DNA of 64,000 nt from DASQUK01 sp963813485 (GTDB taxonomy: Bacteria > Actinomycetota > Acidimicrobiia > Acidimicrobiales > VFJN01). Made by a program: the position numbers and the translations under genes. The stretch lies in NCBI GenBank assembly GCA_963813485.1, contig CAWEZE010000008.1, positions 1 to 64,000 on the forward strand, written 5' to 3'. This document shows positions 34,246 to 42,257 of the stretch, one piece after another. The notes under the pieces were generated by a model. That model saw nothing but the letters and a program-made list of their open reading frames with translations. It had not been told where the DNA came from and did not search any database. Position 1 is the stretch's first letter, and each line of letters begins with the position of its first letter.

Positions 34246-35130
34246 CTACTCGAAGAAGACTCGCTGCTCTTCCGGCAGGCGGAGCAGCCGACCGGCCCAC
34301 ACCCAACACGCCACAACCGAGGCGATCCCGACGACCACCATCGTCTGGCCCCACGGTGTGGCGTAGGCCGCCCGGCCGTTGCCGATCGACATGCCCACCA
34401 GTGCCATGCCCAGGGGGACCAGGAGCACGAACCGCCGTGCGAACCGCACGCCGGCCTGCTTGGACCGAGCATCCTTGCGGCCCTGGACGTCGATCACGCG
34501 GTCCTCGATCAGCGCCTCCAGTCGCCGGTCGAGGTCACTGCCGCCGATCTCGTGCGCCACCAGCAGCGTCTCGCAGGCGGCGTCCGCGGTGGGATCCGCC
34601 AGCCCGTCCTTCAGCACCGCCACCGTGCGCTCGAAGTCCGTCGAGAGCACCCATTCCCGCTGCGCCGCCGCGAACGCGGGACGGAGGCTGGCCGGCGCCC
34701 GCTCCCCCGCCTCGAACAGGGCCTGTGGCACCGACCGACCCAGCCCCGACGTGCGGATGCGGATCTCCTCGATCAGCCGCGGCCAGGTCTCCTGGGCGGT
34801 GGCCCGCAGCCGCTGGCGGCGCACCCGGTAGGAGGCGAGCGGCGCGGCCCCGGCGCACAGGGCCACGACGAGCGCCGGCATGGCCCCGCCGAACAGGGCC
34901 AGGCCGGCAACCGCTCCCAGCGCCGTCAGCCCCCCGGTGACGAGGACGAACTGCCGCACGCTCACGTCACCGATGCCCGCCTGTACGAGCCAATCCGACG
35001 CCCGGCGCCGGTCTCGGGCCGGCCGCGCGGCCGGGGGAGCCAGCCACAGTCCCCGCCATCCGAGCACCAGCGCTGTGTACAGGTAGTAGGTCCCGGCCGC
35101 AGCACAGAGCGCCACCAACAGCCCGGTCAT
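34246..35130 (-). CDS. tadB: Tad pilus assembly membrane protein TadB
   Basis: 294 aa platform protein paralogous to TadC: an N-terminal helix (GLLVALCAAAGTYYLYTALVLG), two middle helices, an F domain with EEIRIRTSGLGRSVPQALFEAGE and DLDRRLEALIEDRVIDVQGRKDARSKQAGVR split over two helices, and two C-terminal helices. ATG 35130 is preceded by GGAGCGGGAAGCC, which belongs to the dispersed repeat element that fills the tadA-tadB gap. Confidence 0.88.
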   Translation of the reverse strand: MTGLLVALCAAAGTYYLYTALVLGWRGLWLAPPAARPARDRRRASDWLVQAGIGDVSVRQFVLVTGGLTALGAVAGLALFGGAMPALVVALCAGAAPLASYRVRRQRLRATAQETWPRLIEEIRIRTSGLGRSVPQALFEAGERAPASLRPAFAAAQREWVLSTDFERTVAVLKDGLADPTADAACETLLVAHEIGGSDLDRRLEALIEDRVIDVQGRKDARSKQAGVRFARRFVLLVPLGMALVGMSIGNGRAAYATPWGQTMVVVGIASVVACWVWAGRLLRLPEEQRVFFE

Positions 35131-35323
35131 GGCTTCCCGCTCCTGCTGCTTCGCAGCGGGCCGCTCGGGCTCCGACGCGTTCTCTTGCCCGCTCCCACGG
35201 CCGCTCGGGCTCCGACGCGTTTCTGCCGCTCCCACGGCCGCTCGGGCTCCGACGCGTTTCTTGCCCGCTCCCACGGCCGCTCGGGCGGGGCTCGCTCTCT
35301 CGCCCTCCAGGACGCTCGCTCAT
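35131..35323 (-). repeat. MSERP-type intergenic element with internal triplication
   Basis: The gap between tadA and tadB. Read on the minus strand, it opens with ATGAGCGAGCGTCC (the ATG overlaps the tadA stop as ATGA), continues GAGGGCGAGAGAGCGAGC, and ends CCGCTGCGAAGCAGCAGGAGCGGGAAGCC before the tadB ATG (the two parts are split by the repeats). The same ends occur at 48325-48401. Inserted here are three units of 37-40 bp containing GGCCGCTCGGGCTCCGACGC, starting near 35159, 35199 and 35236 on the plus strand. The reading frame begins MSERPGGRESEPRPSG but loses its frame in the repeats. Confidence 0.75.
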
Positions 35324-36681
35324 CCGACCGGTCCCGGAACCTCAGGCCGCCCGAAGCCGGCGTCCGCGCGATCGTCCAGCAGGCGCCGGACGTCGTGACC
35401 GGCGTCGGCCAGCGCCCGTGCCGCCCGGACGGGCAGGTTCCCCGTCGATGCCAGTGGCCGATCGGGCCCGGGTCGCCGGAACACCTCGGTGACCGTGAAC
35501 TGGGTCGCGTCGGGGCCGCCCTGCAGGTCCTCGACCATGACGACCTCGGTCACCCTCGGACCGCCGGCCGTGCGAGTGCAGTGCACGACGACGTCGATGC
35601 TCTCGCTCACCAGGGTGTTGAGCGCCGCCAGCGGCAGGCCCCCGGTCGCGTCGGCGAGCTGGCACACGAACCGCAACCGGGTCAGCGCCTGGCGCGCCGA
35701 CCCGGCGTGGATCGTCGTGAACCCCGTGACCCCCGACGACAGCGTCAGGAGCAACGGCAGCGCCTCGCGGTCCCGCACCTCGCCGACGATGGCCACGTCT
35801 GGCGCCATGCGCAGGAACCCGGCCACCAGCCGCCGCAGGTCGACCGGCTCGCGGTCGGAGCGGGCGGCGCGGGTCTGCATGTGAGCGACGTTGGGCAGCG
35901 GTATGTCGGCCTCGAAGACCTCCTCGGCCACCACCACTCGCAGCGCCGGGTCGAGCTCGGCCGCGGTGCACGACAACAGGGTCGTCTTGCCGGCACCGGG
36001 ATGTCCGGCGAACACGATCGAGAGCCGGGCGTGCACGCAGGCGCGCAGGAACGCCGCCACCCGCGCCGTCAGCATGCCCCGCTCGACCAGTTCGTCGAGT
36101 GACGCGAAGGGGATGCCGGTGAACTTCCGGACGTTCACGAGCACGTGCCCGCCGCGGGCGACGTCGCCGTGGACGATGTGGACCCGCGCGCCGTCGTCGA
36201 GCTGCGCATCCTGGAGGCCGTCGGCCGGGTCGAGCTTGCGGTGGGCGCTGGACGCGTCGTCCAGGAGCTTGGTCAGTGTCCGCAGCACATGGTCGTCGTC
36301 GTGGAAGACCTCGTCGTGATACCCCGACGGCCCACGGTGGCGACGCACGAACACCGTTCCGGGATCGTTGACCATGATCTCCCACACGTCGTCGTCGTCG
36401 AGCAGCGGTGTGAGGGGCCCGTAGCGCGCGAGGTTGCGGAAGGCGCGCTCGGCGACCTGGTCGGGGTCGGCGAGTGCGAACGGCCGCCGGCCGCGCCGGT
36501 GGTCGTCACCCCAACGCGCCACCTCCTCCGCGATGAGCGCCCTGAGCTTGGACTCGCCGGCCGCAGACGACATCTCCAACGAGACGACCTTCGCCCGCTC
36601 CTGGACCAGACGCTCGATCTCGACCAGCGGAGACGGCGTCGCGCCGGCGAGGCGATCGGAGCTCCACGGGGACGGCGTCAC
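35320..36681 (-). CDS. tadA: Tad pilus assembly ATPase TadA/CpaF
   Basis: 453 aa secretion ATPase that powers pilus assembly. The N-terminal domain contains ARYGPLTPLLDDDDVWEIMVN, the CpaF hallmark. Walker A is GHPGAGKTTLLS (~residue 225), the Asp box VVVAEEVFEAD, Walker B MAPDVAIVGEVRDREALPL and the His box TGFTTIHAGSARQAL. Start GTG 36681 overlaps the tadZ stop as GTGA; the upstream frame to 37737 lies inside tadZ. The stop overlaps the ATG of the repeat-borne MSERP frame. Confidence 0.94.
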   Translation of the reverse strand: MTPSPWSSDRLAGATPSPLVEIERLVQERAKVVSLEMSSAAGESKLRALIAEEVARWGDDHRRGRRPFALADPDQVAERAFRNLARYGPLTPLLDDDDVWEIMVNDPGTVFVRRHRGPSGYHDEVFHDDDHVLRTLTKLLDDASSAHRKLDPADGLQDAQLDDGARVHIVHGDVARGGHVLVNVRKFTGIPFASLDELVERGMLTARVAAFLRACVHARLSIVFAGHPGAGKTTLLSCTAAELDPALRVVVAEEVFEADIPLPNVAHMQTRAARSDREPVDLRRLVAGFLRMAPDVAIVGEVRDREALPLLLTLSSGVTGFTTIHAGSARQALTRLRFVCQLADATGGLPLAALNTLVSESIDVVVHCTRTAGGPRVTEVVMVEDLQGGPDATQFTVTEVFRRPGPDRPLASTGNLPVRAARALADAGHDVRRLLDDRADAGFGRPEVPGPVG

Positions 36682-38012
36682 GATCCACGTCCCTCGCCGG
36701 CCTCGTCGTCGGCGGACCAGCTGCCCAGGGAGCCGGGCGCGACCGCCACCGGCTCGGGCGCCGAGGGCGGGGCCGGGAGCTCGGGCGTGCGGTCGAGCAA
36801 TGCCCGCACCACGCCGGTGACCGGACGGACGATCTGTGGCGGCGGGGTTGCGCCGTCCCGCATCAGGTCGTCGAGCCGGCGTCGTTCCGGGACGAAGATC
36901 GGTGTCGAGGCCAGGGTGACGCCGGGGCAGGCCGCCGTCAGCAGCGGGCCTGCGAGCGTGGCACCGAGCTCGGCCCGCTGCCGCGGGCCGCGGGGCGCCC
37001 GGTTCACGACGGGCACGATCCGGGCGCCGGCGATCCCGAACTCGATCAGTTCCCGCACCGCCCGTAGCTGTGCGTGGACCCCTGCCACGCCCGGCAGCCC
37101 CACCACGAGGACGACCTCCGCGTCCCGCAGGGCGGTACGCGCCAGCAGGTTCCGATCCTCCACATCGAGCGACCCGCATTCCGCCTCGCCCTCGACGTCG
37201 GGGTCGACGTCGCTCACGACTACCCGGTAGGCGCGCCGCACGCCATCCAGTGCGGCCGCCAGTGCCCGGGCACGCAACGCCGTCCAGTCCCGGTGGCGGC
37301 GCAGGCCCAGCAGCAGGTCGTAGCCGCGGCCCGGCACCGAGAAGCACACACTCCGCACCTCGGCGGCATCCAGCGCCGTGCCCCGGTACGCCTCGGCCAG
37401 CTCCACGACGCCGGGCACCACGTCGCCGGCGTCGTGCAGCAGTGCCTGTTGCGCGTGGAGCGCCAGGTCGGCGAGAACGACCAGCCCGGCATCCCGCGGA
37501 TCGGCCCCCAGGCCCGCGGCGAGGGCCATAGCCAGCGTCGAGCGACCGACACCGCCGGACCCGGTCACGGCGACGGACCGACCCCGCCAGCAGCCGGGTG
37601 CCGGCTCCACCGGGTCCGAACGAGCAGCGGCATCCTCGCGGCGGGCGATGGGTTGCGCCACCGCCCGCAGGGCGTCCAGCAGCACGCCGCGTTCGACGTC
37701 GGCAGGAAGAACCGCCGCGACGCCGAGGTCGCGCCACGACCGCGCCGACCGCCCGTCGTCAACGGCGATGACCGCGCAGCCGTGGCGGCCGGCCAGCTCG
37801 ATCAGGTCACGGTCGAGCGCGGCCAATCCCCCGTCGACGAGCAACGCCGAGAACGGCCGGCCCGAACGCAGCCGGGTGCGGACCTCCTCACCCGACACCG
37901 TCTTGACGAAATCGACCGGCAGTGACGCGGCGGTGGCCCAGCGCGCCACCTGCCCGAACCAGGCGGCGCGCGCCCGGGCGAGCCCGAGGACGACATAGCG
38001 GTCGGTGGCCAT
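36678..38012 (-). CDS. TadZ/CpaE-like ParA/MinD-type ATPase
   Basis: 444 aa. The N-terminal ~120 residues resemble a receiver-like domain (SALLVDGGLAALDRDLIELA, GVAAVLPADVERGVLLDALR). The C-terminal MinD/ParA-type domain has a deviant Walker A, TGSGGVGRSTLAMALAAGL, where the final Lys of GKT is Arg, so ATP hydrolysis may be altered. Later motifs include VVVSDVDPDVEG and VVNRAPRGPRQRAEL. TadZ proteins localise the Tad machine to the cell pole. It overlaps cpaB and tadA at its two ends, so the operon is tightly coupled. Confidence 0.82.
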   Translation of the reverse strand: MATDRYVVLGLARARAAWFGQVARWATAASLPVDFVKTVSGEEVRTRLRSGRPFSALLVDGGLAALDRDLIELAGRHGCAVIAVDDGRSARSWRDLGVAAVLPADVERGVLLDALRAVAQPIARREDAAARSDPVEPAPGCWRGRSVAVTGSGGVGRSTLAMALAAGLGADPRDAGLVVLADLALHAQQALLHDAGDVVPGVVELAEAYRGTALDAAEVRSVCFSVPGRGYDLLLGLRRHRDWTALRARALAAALDGVRRAYRVVVSDVDPDVEGEAECGSLDVEDRNLLARTALRDAEVVLVVGLPGVAGVHAQLRAVRELIEFGIAGARIVPVVNRAPRGPRQRAELGATLAGPLLTAACPGVTLASTPIFVPERRRLDDLMRDGATPPPQIVRPVTGVVRALLDRTPELPAPPSAPEPVAVAPGSLGSWSADDEAGEGRGS

Positions 38013-38791
38013 CAGCCACCCCCGCTGGACATGTGCGTGCTACGAACGAGCGTGACCTCTCCCTGGCGCACCGCCTGGATGAGCGGCTCCCGCAGCGCCG
38101 GGTCGGCGATGGTCACAGTGATCGTCAGTTCGCCAGAGGTGCCGAAGGACCCGCCGTCGTGCGCCGCAGCGTCGACGATCTGCACGCCCTCGGCCACAGC
38201 CGCGGTGCCACCGTCGTCGGTCACGAACACGTCGACGAGGTCGCCGCTGCGCAGGCGCCCGTCCACCGCCCGATCCCGGGCGACCGAGAACGACAGCTCC
38301 GCCGCAGGGCTCGACTGCCCCGGATCGCTCACCTGGCCGAGCTGCACCAGCTCGCCGTCACCAATCGGCCCCAGCGCCACCCGCCCCTCGATGCCCGAGG
38401 CGTCGGTGAACGCGACCGCCGACAGGCCCGCCGGCAGGTCGATCGGCTCGAAGCGGATGTCGTCGGCGGTCAGCGACTGGCCGGGGAGAATCGGCCGGGC
38501 CGCCACCGCATAGGGCCCGTCGTCCCCGCCCGAGGCCTGCTGCCAGGCTGCGAAGGTGCACACGCCGGCGACGGCGACCAGCAGTCCGCCGACGATGGCG
38601 CGGGCGCCGGGCAGACCCATCCGCCGGTCGACGATGCGGCGCGCGACGCCACCCGGCGCCGGGACATCGACACCGTTGCCGCGGCGCGTCATGACCACCG
38701 CGTCACCGCTGTTGCCGCTCGCGTCACCATCGCGTCCGTTGAGCACCTCCCCCAGCGGTCCGGCGCCCCAACAGCCCGATCGCCCCTTCAC
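38012..38791 (-). CDS. Flp pilus assembly protein CpaB/RcpC (SAF domain)
   Basis: 259 aa. A single N-terminal membrane helix (AIVGGLLVAVAGVCTFAAW, residues ~65-83) is followed by a SAF domain, AARPILPGQSLTADDIRFEPIDLP, and a second RcpC-like domain with LRSGDLVDVFVT. It is thought to be an extracytoplasmic Tad component. First gene of the operon. GTG 38791 opens the frame, but ATG 38692 (MTRRGNGVDV) is a plausible alternative; neither has a strong ribosome-binding site. Confidence 0.78.
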   Translation of the reverse strand: MKGRSGCWGAGPLGEVLNGRDGDASGNSGDAVVMTRRGNGVDVPAPGGVARRIVDRRMGLPGARAIVGGLLVAVAGVCTFAAWQQASGGDDGPYAVAARPILPGQSLTADDIRFEPIDLPAGLSAVAFTDASGIEGRVALGPIGDGELVQLGQVSDPGQSSPAAELSFSVARDRAVDGRLRSGDLVDVFVTDDGGTAAVAEGVQIVDAAAHDGGSFGTSGELTITVTIADPALREPLIQAVRQGEVTLVRSTHMSSGGG

Positions 38792-38884
38792 TCACTAGGC
38801 GTGAGCAAGCGACTACACCCTAGCCGACCACTTCGGCTCCGGTGAGAATTAGACCGAAAGATGCCAAAACACCACGCGAGGGGG

Positions 38885-38890
38885 TAAGGT
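38885..38890 (+). promoter_or_regulatory. leaderless -10 element for HTH gene
   Basis: TAAGGT lies seven bases before GTG 38898, which helps choose that start over the GTG nine bases earlier. Confidence 0.5.
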
Positions 38891-38897
38891 GTGTGCC

Positions 38898-39140
38898 GTG
38901 AACACCGACGAGACGGAGTGGCTCTCGACTCAAGAAGCGGCGCGTCGCCTCGGCATCACGCCCCGCACCCTGTATCGCTTCATCGATCATGGCGAGCTCC
39001 CCGCCTACAGGTTCGGCCGGGTCATTCGGCTCCGGGCGCACGAAGTCGACGACTTCATCGGCCGGTCACGCATCCAGCCGGGCGAGCTCGAGCACCTCTA
39101 TCCCGAGCCTGCCACCCGCGGTAGCGACGACGACGTCTGA
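38898..39140 (+). CDS. small helix-turn-helix (excisionase/MerR-like) DNA-binding protein
   Basis: 80 aa. Almost the whole protein is one HTH_17-type domain: WLSTQEAARRLGITPRTLYRF (helix-turn-helix) and DHGELPAYRFGRVIRLRAHEVDDFI (wing and last helix). Such proteins include phage excisionases and chromosomal regulators; nothing phage-like surrounds it, so a regulator is more likely. It diverges from the Tad operon across 106 bp and could regulate it, which is inference from position only. Confidence 0.85.
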   Translation: MNTDETEWLSTQEAARRLGITPRTLYRFIDHGELPAYRFGRVIRLRAHEVDDFIGRSRIQPGELEHLYPEPATRGSDDDV

Positions 39141-39237
39141 GCCTCCACCTCGCCGGCGGGCGGGCGGCGGCGGCGACGGCTGGCAGGATCAGCTCGAGGG
39201 GCACTGGCACGGCTGGCTCCGATCGCTCCGTGATCTC

Positions 39238-39672
39238 GTGCTCTACCTGGAGACCGGCGTGGCTTCGCAGCGGTTCTTCTCTCGCTGGCATTGCGATCTC
39301 GGCATGTTCCTCGCCGAATCCTTCACCGGGCTGGGTGTCACAGAAGTGGCGCCTGGAGGCTGGGCCCAAGAGGCCGGCGTGCAAGCAGGCGACCTCGTTC
39401 TCTACGTCGACAGCCTCCCGATCTTCGAGCGAACCGACCTCTGGCCATTTCAGATCAGCCGCCGGCTAGGCGATCGCCTCACCATCGAGGTGGCACGAAA
39501 CGGCAGCCGCGTCCAAGGCGAGGCCCCGTTGCGCCGCATCGCCACCGCCCCTGATGCACCACGGATCTTCACAGCCCGGACACGGTTGTCCCACCGGAAT
39601 TCACAGGCTTGTCCTCTCGAAGCTCACAGCGCACCCGCCGTACCGTTCGCGGCATGCCGACGTTCGAGGTGA
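39238..39672 (+). CDS. small PDZ-domain-like protein, start uncertain
   Basis: The core is a PDZ-like module: GLGVTEVAPGGWAQEAGVQAGDLVLYVDSL, then RLGDRLTIEVARNGSRVQG. No signal peptide or protease domain is attached. The protein-like sequence extends upstream of GTG 39238 (DGWQDQLEGHWHGWLRSL), but the only earlier ATG (38989) lies deep inside the HTH gene. The true start may be non-canonical, or the 5' end may be frameshifted. The C-terminal ~45 residues look like unconstrained sequence. Function unknown. Confidence 0.5.
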   Translation: MLYLETGVASQRFFSRWHCDLGMFLAESFTGLGVTEVAPGGWAQEAGVQAGDLVLYVDSLPIFERTDLWPFQISRRLGDRLTIEVARNGSRVQGEAPLRRIATAPDAPRIFTARTRLSHRNSQACPLEAHSAPAVPFAACRRSR

Positions 39673-39884
39673 TGCTGCGAGACCGGAGCGTCGAGACGGT
39701 CGACGGCGCCGACGCCTACCAGCAGGAAGGCCCGATGACCACGTTCTTCCGGCGTGGCGACGGCCGCGGGGTCATCGACTCCTGGAGCACGAGGATCGCC
39801 AGCTTCCGCACCGCCGATCTCCTCGCGGTTCGGCGCTGCGAGGCAGCTAGTCGATGCGCTGAGCAGCTCCGGACCGCGAGCTGA
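39654..39884 (+). CDS. small conserved-looking hypothetical protein
   Basis: 76 aa beginning MPTFEVMLRDRSVETVDGADAYQQEGPMTTFF. Regular alternation (FEVMLRDRSVETV, TTFFRRGD, IDSWSTRIASFRTADLLAVRR) suggests a small beta-rich fold, perhaps a dimer. No known motif. It overlaps the end of the PDZ-like frame by 19 bases and converges on the next gene. Confidence 0.6.
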   Translation: MPTFEVMLRDRSVETVDGADAYQQEGPMTTFFRRGDGRGVIDSWSTRIASFRTADLLAVRRCEAASRCAEQLRTAS

Positions 39885-39896
39885 TCCGCGCATCGA

Positions 39897-40496
39897 TCAG
39901 CCGTCGACGACCACCTCCTGGATGGCGCCAACCGGGACGTAGGCCGTGACGGCAGCGGCCCCGCCGGCCACCCGCACCGCTACGACGTCCTGACCCACCG
40001 ACCGGAGTGCACCGGCGACGGAGTCGTCGCCTCCCGCCATCACCAGCAACACCGCGGCCCTTTCGGCCGCCAGGCCGGCCAAGACGTCGACGAGGCGGAG
40101 CGCGGTGGCGATCGACCGGTCACCTATGGTCGACGCCTCACCCGGAAGAGTGCGCACCGACGTCACCGCGGCCAGGGCGACGAACACGTCGGAGTCGGCC
40201 GACCGAAGGGCCACGAAGTCGGAGCCCAGCGCCCGGACCTCGCCTCGGTGCCGGCGCCCGCCCCGAACGTGCACCGCGACCGAAGCGCCACGCTCGGCGA
40301 CATCCGCCAGCACGCCCGCAAGGCTTCCCTCTTCCTCTGCCTGGTGCCGCAGCCAACGCTCTCGGGCCCGCGACTGGGCCGCCTCGTCGACGCGCGCGTC
40401 GGCAGCCCAGCGGTCGATCCGAGCGGCCAGACCCTCGCCCAACAGGCCGCCGACGATCGCCGTTTCGTCCGAGTCGCCTGCCGATGGCCGGTCCAC
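39897..40496 (-). CDS. hypothetical protein with SH3/LSM-like segment
   Basis: 199 aa, no membrane segment. An N-terminal helical part rich in Arg/Ala/Glu (ARVDEAAQSRARERWLRHQAEEE) is followed by a stretch like a small beta barrel: VAVHVRGGRRHRGEVRALGSDFVALRSADSDVFVALAAVTSVR (residues ~72-115), reminiscent of Sm-like or SH3-like domains. Function unknown. Start GTG 40496. Codon pattern (G/C in third positions) supports a real gene. It converges with the 76-aa gene. Confidence 0.65.
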   Translation of the reverse strand: MDRPSAGDSDETAIVGGLLGEGLAARIDRWAADARVDEAAQSRARERWLRHQAEEEGSLAGVLADVAERGASVAVHVRGGRRHRGEVRALGSDFVALRSADSDVFVALAAVTSVRTLPGEASTIGDRSIATALRLVDVLAGLAAERAAVLLVMAGGDDSVAGALRSVGQDVVAVRVAGGAAAVTAYVPVGAIQEVVVDG

Positions 40497-40577
40497 GGGA
40501 TCGGGACGCTACAGGGCGTGGGAGGTCGGTCCCCCGGCAAAGGCGTTTACCACGCCCGGCTCGTCGGGGAACGATGA

Positions 40578-40679
40578 GTGCATGACACGACATTCGCCGA
40601 GGCGCGCGAGCAGCTGTCCTCGTGCGGCGAAGATTTGACCAGCGCATGGGACGACTTCATCTCCAAGGTCGACTGCTGA
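40578..40679 (+). CDS. putative 33-aa small protein
   Basis: GTG 40578 directly after an in-frame TGA, with GGGGA about eight bases upstream. The product is VHDTTFAEAREQLSSCGED continuing to SKVDC: acidic, helical-looking, with two cysteines. It lies in the gap before phoH. Size makes chance occurrence possible. Confidence 0.35.
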   Translation: MHDTTFAEAREQLSSCGEDLTSAWDDFISKVDC

Positions 40680-40722
40680 CCGAGGCCTAGAGACGGGCCC
40701 GCGGGGTCGTCGAGCGAGGGCC

Positions 40723-40728
40723 TAGGCT
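40723..40728 (+). promoter_or_regulatory. possible leaderless -10 element for phoH operon
   Basis: TAGGCT lies nine bases before GTG 40738, slightly further than in the other cases in this window. Confidence 0.35.
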
Positions 40729-40737
40729 GGGTCTCTC

Positions 40738-41754
40738 GTGGCGACCACGCAGGTCAAGATTTCCGTACCCGGCAACCATCTCATGGTCGATCTCCTCGGC
40801 CAGCGCGACGAGCTGCTGCGCGTGGTCGAGTCGGCATTCGAGGGGGTCGAGATCCACGTGCGGGGCAACGAGATCGCCATCGAGGGCGACGAGGCCGACC
40901 GCGTGGGCCAATTGTTCGAGGAGCTGGTCCTGCTGCTCGAGCGGGGGCAGCGGCTCGAGCCGGCCAGCGTCGTGCGCACCATCGACATGGTGCGCGCCGA
41001 CCAGCGCCCCTCCGAGGTGCTCACCGCCGAGGTTCTGCGCTCCTCGCGGGGCCGCACGGTCCGACCCAAGTCGGCGGGCCAGAAGCGCTACGTCGACGCC
41101 ATACGCGACAACGTCATCACGTTCGGCATCGGCCCCGCCGGCACCGGCAAATCCTGGCTGGCGGTGGCCATGGCGGTGCAGGCGCTGCAGGCCAAGGACG
41201 TCGACCGCATCATCCTCACGCGGCCGGCGGTGGAGGCCGGCGAGCGGCTGGGATTCCTGCCCGGCGACCTCGCCGCCAAGATCGATCCCTACCTACGGCC
41301 GCTCTACGACGCGCTCTTCGACATGGTCGAGCCCGAGGGCGCGCAGCGCCTCATCGAACGGGGGACGGTGGAGGTGGCACCGCTGGCGTTCATGCGGGGC
41401 CGCACGCTCAACGCCAGCTTCATCATTCTCGACGAAGCCCAGAACACCACGCCCGAGCAGATGAAGATGTTCCTGACCCGCATCGGGTTCGGCTCGAAGG
41501 TCGTGGTCACCGCCGACATGACCCAGGTCGACCTGCCCACCGGCCGCAGCGGCATGACGAACCTGGCCCGGACCCTCCAGGGCATCGACGGCCTCGAGTT
41601 CGTGCACCTCACGTCGCACGACGTCGTCCGTCACAAGATCGTCCAGGACATCGTCGACGCCTACGAACGAACCGACAACCCCGTCGGCCTCGACCGCAGC
41701 GCCGAGCCCGAGCCGCCTCGACCACCCGACGGGCGCAGATCGCCCGGCACCTGA
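40738..41754 (+). CDS. phoH: PhoH-family ATPase (PhoH-like protein)
   Basis: 338 aa. An N-terminal KH-like RNA-binding region (VKISVPGNHLMVDLLGQRDE ... IHVRGNEIAIEGDE) precedes the PhoH ATPase domain, with Walker A GIGPAGTGKSWLAVA (~residue 131), ILTRPAVEAGERLGFLPGDL and Walker B FIILDEAQNTTPEQMKMFLTR. PhoH-like proteins act in RNA metabolism with YbeY. First gene of the phoH-ybeY-corC cluster; its TGA overlaps the next ATG. Confidence 0.95.
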   Translation: MATTQVKISVPGNHLMVDLLGQRDELLRVVESAFEGVEIHVRGNEIAIEGDEADRVGQLFEELVLLLERGQRLEPASVVRTIDMVRADQRPSEVLTAEVLRSSRGRTVRPKSAGQKRYVDAIRDNVITFGIGPAGTGKSWLAVAMAVQALQAKDVDRIILTRPAVEAGERLGFLPGDLAAKIDPYLRPLYDALFDMVEPEGAQRLIERGTVEVAPLAFMRGRTLNASFIILDEAQNTTPEQMKMFLTRIGFGSKVVVTADMTQVDLPTGRSGMTNLARTLQGIDGLEFVHLTSHDVVRHKIVQDIVDAYERTDNPVGLDRSAEPEPPRPPDGRRSPGT

Positions 41755-42257
41755 TGGGCCCGCCCGACGGCGAGGTGGGCGAGGTGAAAGTGTTCGGCGC
41801 CGACGAGCAACAGGCGGCACCGGTCGATGTCCGGCGGTGGGTCGATCTCGCCCGGAAGGTGCTGCTCGCCGAGGGGGTCAAAGGCGACGCCGAGCTGTCG
41901 CTGTTGTTCGTCGACGAGGACACGATCAGGGGCCTCAACCGACGCTTCATGGACGCCGACGGTCCGACGGACGTGCTGGCGTTTCCCATCGACGATCCGC
42001 TCGACAACGCAGCGAGGCGCGCCGACACGAGCTCGCCGGGTCCCGAGCCGTTGCTGCTGGGCGACGTGGTGGTGTGCCCGGCGGTGGCCGAGCGCCAGGC
42101 ACCGGAGCACGCCGGCAGCTACGACGACGAGTTGGCGCTGCTCGTCGTCCACGGTGTGTTGCACGTGCTGGGCCACGACCACGCCGAGGTTGACGAGGCG
42201 GCGGAGATGCAGGCCCGCGAGCGCGAGCTGCTGCAGCGCTTCCACCTGCGGAGGTGA
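41754..42257 (+). CDS. ybeY: endoribonuclease / rRNA maturation factor YbeY
   Basis: 167 aa metal-dependent endoribonuclease needed for 16S rRNA 3'-end maturation and ribosome quality control. The zinc-binding motif is HGVLHVLGHDH (residues ~132-142). Other family parts are LSLLFVDEDTIRGLNRRFMDADGPTDVLAFP and LLGDVVVCPAVAERQA. It overlaps phoH by one base and the corC-type gene by GTGA. Confidence 0.95.
   Translation: MGPPDGEVGEVKVFGADEQQAAPVDVRRWVDLARKVLLAEGVKGDAELSLLFVDEDTIRGLNRRFMDADGPTDVLAFPIDDPLDNAARRADTSSPGPEPLLLGDVVVCPAVAERQAPEHAGSYDDELALLVVHGVLHVLGHDHAEVDEAAEMQARERELLQRFHLRR

Noticed and set aside
35159..35280. CRISPR-like repeats
   Set aside because: The units are contiguous without unique spacers, and there are no cas genes.
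38898..39140. Phage excisionase
   Set aside because: No integrase, attachment repeat or phage gene nearby; the domain is common in chromosomal regulators.
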